Source of the DNA: Gemmatimonadota bacterium
Lineage (GTDB): Bacteria > Latescibacterota > UBA2968
DNA length: 10,867 bases
Assembly (NCBI GenBank): GCA_002714465.1
Contig: PAXL01000019.1
Span: 3,608-14,474 of the forward strand
Direction: 5' to 3'
Part shown: piece after piece, positions 1 through 6,673 of the stretch
Numbering within the stretch: the stretch's first letter is position 1
Layout of the letters: every line of letters starts with the position of its first letter
Position numbers and translations under genes: made by a program
Notes under the pieces: model-generated
Database searches by the model: none
The model's input: the letters and a program-made list of their open reading frames with translations, nothing else
What the model was told of the DNA's origin: nothing

Positions 1-945
1 GGTCCTGGTGACGAAGTAATCACGCAGGCATTCACGTTTGTTGCGACGGTTGAGGCCATCCTAGATGCGGGTGCAAAGCCCGTGATCGTGAATTGCGACG
101 ACACGCTCAACATGGATCCGGACGCATTGGCGTCGTCGATTGGCCCGGCCACGAAGGTGGTTCTCCCTGTCCACATGCTCGGGGTTTGTCCGGAGATGGA
201 CCGCATCCTCGAAGTGGCCTCCGCGAACGACCTTCGCGTCCTGGAGGACAATGCTGAGTCGCCGGGCGGAAAGTATCAGGGTCGCTACTTCGGCACTCTC
301 GGCGACGCGAGCGCATTCAGCTTCGACTTCGGCAAGATGCTCACAACCGGTGAGGGTGGTATGTTGCTGACCCAAGACCCGGATGTCGATGCACTCGCCC
401 GTGAGTATCACGACCACGGCCACATGAACAACCCGGCTTTCCCGCGCGGTCGAGATACGCACCGCATCGCCGGTTTCAACTACAGGATGGGCGAGATTCA
501 GGCGGCGATCGGTCTCGTCCAGTTGCAGAAGCTCGAGTATATCGTCGAACAGAACAGACTGCATCACGCCGCTCTCAAGGAAACGATCGAAAGTATTCCG
601 GGGCTCGTGATGCGTCGTGAGCCCCAAGGGTGTGCAAGCCTCTGTGACGCGGTGATCTTCGAGGTGCCGACGAAGGGTCTGGCGGATCGATTTGCCGAAG
701 CGCTGACGGAAGCATCGATCGGGACGAAGAACCTGCCGGATGCCATGGAGTGGCACTTCGCGGGCTACTGGGACCATCTGTGTCCGGGGATGGAGATATC
801 ACACGACGAGCTGTGGGGCTCTCTGGAGCCGACCTACGATCGTCTGTCGAGGTGTATCGCGTTGCCGGTAATGGTCAAATATACCCCGGAGCGGATCGAG
901 GAGATCTCCAGACATCTGATTAGGATCGCCGGAGACCTCCTGTAA
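1..945 (+). CDS. DegT/DnrJ/EryC1/StrS-family PLP sugar aminotransferase, 5'-truncated
   Basis: The reading frame is open from base 1 to the TAA at 943-945, giving 314 residues. The first roughly 70-90 residues of a normal family member lie upstream of the window. Visible family marks are the opening GPGDEVI, then FTFVATVEAI, the PLP-ring Asp in LEDNAES (Asp83), and the Schiff-base Lys112 (bases 334-336) in SFDFGKMLTTGEGG. The GFNYRMGEIQAA segment (158-169) follows. Because the lysine is present, this should be an aminotransferase, not a family dehydratase such as RfbH, where it is replaced. Known role of the family: PLP-dependent transfer of an amino group to a keto sugar in the cytoplasm. 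The HDHGH stretch (137-141), WHFAGYWDHL (251-260) and the RLSRCIALP end (281-289) resemble what I recall of KdnA, the 8-amino-Kdo transaminase. That substrate guess is unaligned and weak. The family call is secure. A 100-base gap separates it from the next gene. Confidence 0.93.
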   Translation, partial: GPGDEVITQAFTFVATVEAILDAGAKPVIVNCDDTLNMDPDALASSIGPATKVVLPVHMLGVCPEMDRILEVASANDLRVLEDNAESPGGKYQGRYFGTLGDASAFSFDFGKMLTTGEGGMLLTQDPDVDALAREYHDHGHMNNPAFPRGRDTHRIAGFNYRMGEIQAAIGLVQLQKLEYIVEQNRLHHAALKETIESIPGLVMRREPQGCASLCDAVIFEVPTKGLADRFAEALTEASIGTKNLPDAMEWHFAGYWDHLCPGMEISHDELWGSLEPTYDRLSRCIALPVMVKYTPERIEEISRHLIRIAGDLL

Positions 946-1045
946 GGATGTTCGACTAAAGGTATGACGATTATGTGGGTTCCGAGACAGTGGAAGCTCC
1001 ATTGACCGTGAGAATCTCGAGGCCGAATAGGGCATCGTCATTGCG

Positions 1046-3046
1046 ATGAATCGTCTCGTTGTCACTGGCGCGAGGTTGCGAGGTTGGGTCGGGGCCGCGG
1101 CCGCTTCGCTCGATGGTGACCGATTTCACATCCTGCCGCTGGATGTGACGGTAGACGCTTATTGCGACGTGCACCAAGACTCGCTTGCCGCTCTGAACGA
1201 GCCATCGGTCGTTGATGTCGCCCCGTTTGCGAACAATATACGCGACCGTGTCGCCTCGTTCGCGACATCTCTGATGTTTCGTTATCCTCGTGCAAGGATC
1301 TGGAACGGTCGTTGTCTGCTGTCCACGCTGAGGTGTCAGGGTACGAGCCTCTGGTGGTATACCGAGATGTCGGAGAAGAGTGCGTTGCGGGGTCCGTTCC
1401 TCGGGCAACTCTACAGCGTGGCCATGGTTCTCGAGGTCCTGCGCCGTACGCCCGGTATCGATGAGATCTGGCTTGATCTGGAAGACCGGGACCTCAGCGA
1501 CGCCTTTGGGAACGAAGTCCTCGGGATCCCGACGAAGGATTGCCACGACGGGTCCTTGAGGCCGGGGTTGAAGAAGCGGATTTCTCGAAGACTTGTCCCG
1601 AGTCTCATCTCGCGGACGTTGAAGCTCGCGTTCGACCAATTTGTTCTGATCGTCGCGACAAGAGCGTCCCGGATCGGTCGAGTCGAGTCGTCCGATGCGG
1701 ATGTCCTTCTCTACTCTAGATACCCGGCCGTATGGGACGACGCTTTCTCGGGACGTGCGCGAGATCGGATGTTAGGCCGACTGCCAAAGGAGCTCGCAAA
1801 ACGGGTGTCGACGTCCTTCATGGTTTGTTTTGATCTCCCGCCCCTCACATTTCTCAGAAAAGTGCGTGCGATAAGGCGCGACCTGTGTCGATGTCGATCT
1901 GCTGCGGTGCAGCGCGAGATCGGGATTGGGGAGGTCGGGGGAATCTTGGGGCTCGGACGCTTCCTGCAGCTTCTGACGGCAGATCGCGACCTCAAGTGGA
2001 TGCGCATCGGCTTCGGCGGTGTCGATGTTTCGGGTCTCATCCGGCGGGAGTTTCGACGCTCGATCTGCAGCCCTGAGCTCGGGAAATACCAGCTTGTTGC
2101 CGCCGGTCTAAGGCGGTTTGTCCGGCGAGCCAGACCGCTGGTCGTGTTGCACACGATGGAGTTCCAGCCGGTAGAGAAAGCGATATGGTTCGGGACAAGG
2201 GGCTACGCGAACCGGATCGGGTTCCAGCATTCCACGGTCGGCCGCTACATCACCTCGTATCTGTTCGCGTCCGGCGAAGTTGGTCATATCTTGGCTCACC
2301 AACAGAATCCGATTGAGATGCCCTTGCCCGACCTACTCCTGACGAGTGGGGCCTACGCACGGGAGGTCCTAACACGTCAAGGGTTTCCCGAAAATCGGGT
2401 CGTGGATTGCGGCGCCGTACGATACGACCATCTGGCGAGTGAGCGGCTACGGGACAGAGCTTCCAGCCGCAGAGGCCTGAGCCTTCCGATAGAGGGCGTG
2501 GTCGTTCTCGTCACCCTTCCCCTGATCACGGAGGAGGAGGCAGGGCGATTTGTGGCGACAGCCGTCGAGGCGTGTCAGGGTATCCCCAATGCCGTTATTG
2601 TGGTGCGGCGCCACCCGCTTGCCCCGATACGGGAGGAAGCGTTGACTGCATTCGCCGGAGCGGTCGACCTGAGGGTCGTTGGGTCCGAGTCGGGTCTTTA
2701 TGACGCGATTCGGGCCGCCGATGTTGTGGTCGTTGCGGCTTCGACGACGGCTCTTGAGGCCGCAATTCTCGGCGTCCCCGTCGTGATCTGGGATAACCCG
2801 ACTGTCTTCGGGCAGCAGCCAGTGGCGGATTTTGAGACGATTGGCTTCCCGGCAAAAAGCGTGACAGAACTACGAGCGGCCGTTCAGTGTGCTCTAGTGG
2901 ATCCGGAAGCCACTGGTCGACTGCTTCGCAGGGCCAGGACGGAGGTGGACCGAGTGTTTTCGCGTCTCGACGGGTCCGCTGCCTCGCACTGTGCGGACAT
3001 TGTCTTGGACGCAGCAGAGCGGCGACGCAAGTCCCGAATCGACTGA
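1046..3046 (+). CDS. Large surface-carbohydrate biosynthesis protein (TIGR04326-like) with GT-B-like C-terminal half
   Basis: This is a 666-residue protein. An in-frame TAG at 1028-1030 lies just upstream and no other usual start codon falls between, so ATG 1046 is the first possible start. The Shine-Dalgarno match is poor. There is no signal peptide or clear membrane span, so I infer a cytoplasmic or peripheral protein. The N-terminal part (1-210) carries SLWWYTEMSEKS at 101-112. The middle has EFQPVEKA (372-379) and IGFQHSTV (391-398). The C-terminal part (about 425-625) looks like the nucleotide-sugar-binding half of a GT-B glycosyltransferase: PDLLLTSGAYA (428-438), VVRRHP (519-524) and ASTTALEAAILGVPVV (565-580). 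The WW/EKS motif, the QHSTV block and the length fit my memory of family TIGR04326, annotated only as surface carbohydrate biosynthesis. Substrate and reaction are unknown; glycosyl transfer is an inference from the C-terminal fold. Capsule or CDP-glycerol-type transferases are alternatives. Confidence 0.75.
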   Translation: MNRLVVTGARLRGWVGAAAASLDGDRFHILPLDVTVDAYCDVHQDSLAALNEPSVVDVAPFANNIRDRVASFATSLMFRYPRARIWNGRCLLSTLRCQGTSLWWYTEMSEKSALRGPFLGQLYSVAMVLEVLRRTPGIDEIWLDLEDRDLSDAFGNEVLGIPTKDCHDGSLRPGLKKRISRRLVPSLISRTLKLAFDQFVLIVATRASRIGRVESSDADVLLYSRYPAVWDDAFSGRARDRMLGRLPKELAKRVSTSFMVCFDLPPLTFLRKVRAIRRDLCRCRSAAVQREIGIGEVGGILGLGRFLQLLTADRDLKWMRIGFGGVDVSGLIRREFRRSICSPELGKYQLVAAGLRRFVRRARPLVVLHTMEFQPVEKAIWFGTRGYANRIGFQHSTVGRYITSYLFASGEVGHILAHQQNPIEMPLPDLLLTSGAYAREVLTRQGFPENRVVDCGAVRYDHLASERLRDRASSRRGLSLPIEGVVVLVTLPLITEEEAGRFVATAVEACQGIPNAVIVVRRHPLAPIREEALTAFAGAVDLRVVGSESGLYDAIRAADVVVVAASTTALEAAILGVPVVIWDNPTVFGQQPVADFETIGFPAKSVTELRAAVQCALVDPEATGRLLRRARTEVDRVFSRLDGSAASHCADIVLDAAERRRKSRID

Positions 3047-3110
3047 AGTTAGCATCCGATCGGCTGAATTTGTATCTTGGATCCCTTGCCCTGTGACCGA
3101 CCAACTGACG

Positions 3111-4091
3111 ATGACAGACATACCCAAAAGGCTTGTTTCGATCGTGGCTCCTGCCTACAACGAGGAGGCAAATCTGCGCGAGCTTTTCACTCGTGTCAGC
3201 GCCATGTTAACCGAAGAGCCAGTTGATTTCGAGATCGTGATCGTGGAGAATGGGAGCACGGACCGTTCGCTGGATCTCCTCAAGCAGCTGCACGATGAAG
3301 ATCCACGCCTTAACTATGTGAGCCTGTCCCGGAATTTTGGCCATCAGGGCGGTCTGCTGGCCGGTCTTCACCACGCGCGTGGGGATGTGGTGGTCACAAT
3401 GGATGCTGATCTGCAGCATCCACCGGAGTGTCTGCCAGAGATGCTGTCCCTCTGGCGGAGTGGTCACGAGATCGTGTTTACTCTGAAGCGCCAAAACGGT
3501 TCCCAGCCGATTCTGCGTAAGATCGCTAACGCGTTTTTCTACCGCTTTGTGACCCGGCTGTCCGGTTTAGAGCTCTCTGGAGGCCAGTCCGACTTCCGGC
3601 TGATGGATCGGAAGGCGGTCGACTCGCTTCTCGCGATGCCCGAACGCGGGAAGTTCCTGCGGGGTCTTACTAGATGGGTCGGTTTCCGGCAGACCACGAT
3701 TGAATACGATGTCCCCCCAAGATTCGCGGGCGAGTCCAAGTTCAGGTTTACGCACCTGGTCCGGTTCGCCCTGGATGGGGTTCTGTCCTTCTCCATAATG
3801 CCTCTCAGGCTGTTCACGCTGTTCGGACTTGTGGTGTCAGGTGTGGCCTTCACCTATGGGATGCTCACGTTTGTTCGGGGACTCTACGCCTATCTGACTG
3901 GCTACGGAGGCAGAATCCCTCCGGGATGGGCCACCATTGGCGTCGCTATCTTCTTCTTTGGGGGCGTTCAGTTGATCGGCATTGGTCTTCTTGGTGAATA
4001 CCTTGGGCGTGTTTATGACGAGGTCAAACACCGACCGGCCTTCCTCGTCAGGGAATCTTCCACAGGCGACCCGAAACATGACGACCGCTGA
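3111..4091 (+). CDS. Membrane-anchored family 2 glycosyltransferase, DPM1/GtrB/ArnC-like
   Basis: This 326-residue protein probably transfers a sugar from a nucleotide donor to polyprenyl phosphate at the inner face of the cytoplasmic membrane. The GT-A domain shows SIVAPAYNEE (10-19), LSRNFGHQGG (72-81), the metal-binding DAD (98-100) in MDADLQHPPE, and QSDFRLMDRKAVD (159-171). RFAGESKF (204-211) and RFALDGVLSFSIMPLRL (218-234) come before two hydrophobic segments, at about 235-258 and 273-297. The C-terminus, EYLGRVYDEVKHRPAFLV, is the usual GtrB-type tail. The chosen start ATG 3111 puts the conserved strand ten residues in. An in-frame GTG at 3093 is a realistic alternative, and an ATG at 2991 would overlap the preceding gene and add 40 unlikely residues. 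The stop overlaps the next gene by 14 bases. The donor sugar cannot be read from sequence, and the acceptor assignment rests on the family. Confidence 0.9.
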   Translation: MTDIPKRLVSIVAPAYNEEANLRELFTRVSAMLTEEPVDFEIVIVENGSTDRSLDLLKQLHDEDPRLNYVSLSRNFGHQGGLLAGLHHARGDVVVTMDADLQHPPECLPEMLSLWRSGHEIVFTLKRQNGSQPILRKIANAFFYRFVTRLSGLELSGGQSDFRLMDRKAVDSLLAMPERGKFLRGLTRWVGFRQTTIEYDVPPRFAGESKFRFTHLVRFALDGVLSFSIMPLRLFTLFGLVVSGVAFTYGMLTFVRGLYAYLTGYGGRIPPGWATIGVAIFFFGGVQLIGIGLLGEYLGRVYDEVKHRPAFLVRESSTGDPKHDDR

Positions 4092-4809
4092 CGCACAATC
4101 ACCCTCTGTGTGCATCCTTTGTGGCGGACGGGGCACGCGCTTGAAGCCGACGACCGATGTGATGCCCAAGGCCCTGGTCCAGCTGAACGGGCGTCCCGTC
4201 CTGGACTACGTGATCGAGTTCTACTCACGCAAGGGTCTGAAGCGGTTCATCCTGTGTGTGGGCTACAAGGCCGAGTTGATCCGAGACTACTATGCGGATC
4301 CACCAGAAGGTACGAAGATCCGGTTTTCGGATGAGGGTGTCGAGGCGAGTATGCTCCACCGGCTGTACGCCCTGCGCGACACCTTCGACGGTTCGCTGGT
4401 CGTGTCGTATGGCGACACGTTCATCGATCTTGACCTGGATCTACTCCTGAAAACACACGTGGATCGGGAGGCCGAGGCAACTATCGTTACCGCCAACATA
4501 CGCAGCCCGTTCGGTCTCGTGAAACAGGACGGGCAGGGCTGGGTGACCTCCTTTGTGGAGAAGCCTCTTCTGAACTACTACATCGGGAGCTTTGTTCTAC
4601 AGCGATCCGCCCTTGATCGTGTGACGCCGAGCCACCTGGCTCTCCCCGACGGGGAAGGGCTTGTGAAGTTTTTCGAGGAGCTCAGTGTAGACAGAGCGCT
4701 CGGTATGTTTCAGCACGAGGGCGGGCAGATCACGTTCAATACGGAAACGGAGCGACAGGAGGCGGAGGAGGCTATGGGTCGGTTCTACACACACACGGAG
4801 ATTTCATGA
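4078..4809 (+). CDS. Sugar-phosphate nucleotidyltransferase (NTP_transferase family, HddC/RfbA-like)
   Basis: This 243-residue cytoplasmic enzyme should join a sugar 1-phosphate to an NTP, making an NDP-sugar and pyrophosphate. It has the signature CGGRGTRLKPTTDVMPKAL (15-33) with catalytic Arg21 and Lys31, the metal-site YGD (111-113), and EKP (161-163). The C-terminal FNTETERQEAEEAM (220-233) matches the usual Asp/Asn-Thr end block of short pyrophosphorylases. It lacks the left-handed beta-helix of GlmU and any CBS domain. ATG 4078 overlaps the previous stop by 14 bases and puts the signature at the normal distance from the N-terminus; a start at 3982 would add 32 unrelated residues. The stop overlaps the next start (ATGA), so the pair is probably translationally coupled. 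The base could be G, C or T. HddC-like (GDP) use is possible, and I cannot decide from the sequence. Confidence 0.88.
   Translation: MTTADAQSPSVCILCGGRGTRLKPTTDVMPKALVQLNGRPVLDYVIEFYSRKGLKRFILCVGYKAELIRDYYADPPEGTKIRFSDEGVEASMLHRLYALRDTFDGSLVVSYGDTFIDLDLDLLLKTHVDREAEATIVTANIRSPFGLVKQDGQGWVTSFVEKPLLNYYIGSFVLQRSALDRVTPSHLALPDGEGLVKFFEELSVDRALGMFQHEGGQITFNTETERQEAEEAMGRFYTHTEIS
4797..4800 (+). promoter_or_regulatory. Ribosome binding site for the SDR gene at 4806
   Basis: GGAG sits five bases before ATG 4806, inside the 3' end of the nucleotidyltransferase gene. It supports this start and the ATGA stop-start overlap between the two genes. Confidence 0.6.
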
Positions 4810-5795
4810 GCAGTTTGAGCGGCAAGCGCGTCCTGGTTACAGGCGGGAGCGGCTTTATCGGCTCGCACCTCACGCGACGTCTTGTCAAGGCGGGTGCCGA
4901 AACAGGCATCCTGACGAAGTACAATAGCGTTATCGACAATGTTCGGCTTGCCGATGTCTGGGACGACATCCAACCGATCGAAGCGGACATCCGTAATCCC
5001 GACTCGCTCAGTCAGATCGGCGCGTATAAACCCGAGGTCGTGTTCCATCTGGCTGCCTACAACCACGTCGGCGACAGCTTTACACACGTCACCGAGGCCC
5101 TCGACTGCAACGTCAGGGGCACGGCCAACGTGATCGAAGCGTATGACGACTACGATCGCTTCATCTACATCTCCTCCTCCGAGGTCTACGGCAAGAATGA
5201 TGTCCCGTTCGCGGAGGGACTGACGCCGAACCCGATTTCACCCTACGCTGTCGGGAAGTACGGCGGGGAGCTTTACTGCCGGATGAAGTCCGAGCGGTCC
5301 GATCGGAGAATCGTCTCGGTCAGGCCGTTCAACGCATTCGGTCCCTACCAGAGCCCGCGTGCCGTGATCGCCGAGATGATTCTGAAGTGTCTGGCCGGCG
5401 AGCCCGTTTACTCGACGGAAGGTCGTCAGACGCGTGACTTCAACTTTGTCGAGAACCTCGTGGATGGTTTCCTGTTGGCGGCGGTGAACGAAGCCATGAT
5501 CGGTGAGGTGATCAACGTCGGGTCAGGGGAGGAGATATCGATCCGTGACCTCATCACGAAGATTCACGCGATGACCGGGGAGAAGTCCGAGCTCCACATC
5601 GGTGCGTTGGAGAATCGTCCGACCGAGATCTGGCGCATGTATGCGGATCGGTCTCGAGCCAAGGAGATCCTTGGGTGGGAACCTAAGGTCAACTTTGAAG
5701 AAGGGCTTCACCGGACGATCTCCTGGTATGAGAGATTCCTCGAAACGTTCAAAGGCCCCGCCGGTCTGCCGGGACTGGCTGCCGACGTGTCGTGA
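4806..5795 (+). CDS. Extended SDR nucleotide-sugar dehydratase/epimerase (LegB/decarboxylase-like active site)
   Basis: This 329-residue NAD(P)-dependent nucleotide-sugar enzyme is cytoplasmic. The Rossmann signature is GGSGFIG (13-19). FHLAAYNHVG follows at 80-89, then SSSEVYG (123-129), and the catalytic pair Tyr147/Lys151 in SPYAVGKYG. RPFNAFGPYQSPRAVI (173-188) and TRDFNFVENLVDGF (209-222) follow, with INVGSGEEISIRDL (236-249) near the end. A Glu in the SSSEVYG box is typical of 4,6-dehydratases (T-D-E or T-S-E) and of ArnA/UXS decarboxylases, while GalE-type 4-epimerases usually have S-A-T there. The Q-S-P-R-A-V-I block resembles LegB, the GlcNAc-nucleotide 4,6-dehydratase of legionaminic acid synthesis. 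I infer a dehydratase or decarboxylase acting on the product of the nucleotidyltransferase immediately upstream. The family is certain, but reaction and substrate are not. The stop overlaps the next start by one base (TGATG). Confidence 0.9.
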   Translation: MSSLSGKRVLVTGGSGFIGSHLTRRLVKAGAETGILTKYNSVIDNVRLADVWDDIQPIEADIRNPDSLSQIGAYKPEVVFHLAAYNHVGDSFTHVTEALDCNVRGTANVIEAYDDYDRFIYISSSEVYGKNDVPFAEGLTPNPISPYAVGKYGGELYCRMKSERSDRRIVSVRPFNAFGPYQSPRAVIAEMILKCLAGEPVYSTEGRQTRDFNFVENLVDGFLLAAVNEAMIGEVINVGSGEEISIRDLITKIHAMTGEKSELHIGALENRPTEIWRMYADRSRAKEILGWEPKVNFEEGLHRTISWYERFLETFKGPAGLPGLAADVS

Positions 5796-6673
5796 TGCCT
5801 GAACCTAGGGAAGGCGCTGCAGACCTGAGCGACCTCCGGGTGATCGTTACGGGTGCCCGGGGGTTTATCGGCACCCACACGATGACAGCCTTGAAGCTTG
5901 CCGGCGCGGACCCGATCTCCTTCCAAGGCGACGTCCGTGACGCCGCATCCTGGTCGGAGCGGTTCGATGTGGTGATTCATCTAGCGGCCGCACTGCCGAG
6001 CGTCTTCCGCAGCCATCCGGACGAGGGTTACACGACCAATGTGACCGGCACCCTCAACGCTCTGGAAGCCTGCAGTCGGTATGGAGCAACGATGGTTTTC
6101 GCATCGACCTGCGGCGTCTACGATGCGAGCCTTGAGGGTGAGCTGTCCGAAAGCAGCCCAGTTCGACCGGGTTCGCCATACGCCGTTACCAAGCGGATCG
6201 GCGAGATGTTGTGCGAGAGCTACGCCTCGGACGAGCGTATGACGGCAGTCGCTTTGAGGCTGTTCAACGTGTTTGGCCTCGGGCAGAGCAGCGATTTTCT
6301 GATCCCCTACCTCGTGGCGTCGGCTGTCTCCGGTCCGTCGCCCACCGTCTACCATCCCGAGTCTGCGCGAGACTTCGTCCACGCGGACGACGTGGCGCGC
6401 GCGTTTGTCGCCGCTGCCGAGAGTAGGCGGTCGGGCATCTACAACGTGGGCACCGGGGTCGCGACGACGGTCAGGGAGGTGCTACAGGCGATCGAGCACG
6501 AAATCAGCGAGCCTTTGGTGTGGCAGCAAGGCCAGACGTCGGGCGATGCACAGCCGACGGTTCGTGCGAAGATCGCGCGTTCGGCCAAGGAACTGGGATG
6601 GTCCCCGTGTGTGACCTGGAGGGAGGGTCTGGTGCGGCAGATCGAGAAAGCGAGGGTTCTAGGTGGGGGATAG
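5795..6673 (+). CDS. Extended SDR NAD-dependent epimerase/reductase
   Basis: This is a 292-residue second SDR, probably a nucleotide-sugar 4-ketoreductase or epimerase acting after its neighbour. The cofactor loop is TGARGFIG (19-26), with VIHLAAALPS at 60-69. The catalytic box is ASTCGVYD (103-110), and Tyr129/Lys133 sit in SPYAVTK. RLFNVFGLGQ (155-164), ARDFVHADDVARAF (191-204) and IYNVGTGVATTVREVL (215-230) are the usual substrate-domain blocks. The box lacks the Glu seen in the preceding SDR and has Cys-Gly after Ser-Thr, which argues against a 4,6-dehydratase. ATG 5795 shares its A with the previous TGA. A GTG at 5792, one codon earlier, is possible. There is no clear Shine-Dalgarno, so coupling to the upstream gene is likely. 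The 3' end overlaps the deacetylase gene by 11 bases. Substrate unknown. Confidence 0.9.
   Translation: MPEPREGAADLSDLRVIVTGARGFIGTHTMTALKLAGADPISFQGDVRDAASWSERFDVVIHLAAALPSVFRSHPDEGYTTNVTGTLNALEACSRYGATMVFASTCGVYDASLEGELSESSPVRPGSPYAVTKRIGEMLCESYASDERMTAVALRLFNVFGLGQSSDFLIPYLVASAVSGPSPTVYHPESARDFVHADDVARAFVAAAESRRSGIYNVGTGVATTVREVLQAIEHEISEPLVWQQGQTSGDAQPTVRAKIARSAKELGWSPCVTWREGLVRQIEKARVLGGG
6652..6656 (+). promoter_or_regulatory. Ribosome binding site that supports the GTG start at 6663
   Basis: GAGGG lies six bases before GTG 6663, within the end of the preceding SDR gene. An in-frame TAG at 6660-6662 directly before the GTG rules out any earlier start, so the site and the start agree. 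Confidence 0.6.

Noticed and set aside
61..777. 238-codon open frame on the - strand
   Set aside because: It is antisense to the aminotransferase, which has its PLP lysine and other family motifs on the + strand.
964..1005. 13-codon ORF (MTIMWVPRQWKLH) in the gap before the 666-residue gene, considered as a leader peptide
   Set aside because: AAAGG at 958-962 is too close to the ATG for a normal ribosome site, and I see no attenuator-like hairpin or T-run after it. Two Trp codons alone are not enough.
971..1639. 222-codon open frame on the - strand
   Set aside because: It lies opposite the start of the 666-residue gene, has no recognisable motif, and is rich in Arg, Pro and Thr as expected of an antisense shadow in G/C-rich DNA.
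3047..3110. Possible promoter in the 64-base gap before the GtrB-like gene
   Set aside because: I found no convincing paired -35 and -10 boxes, and all genes run the same way, so read-through is the simpler view.
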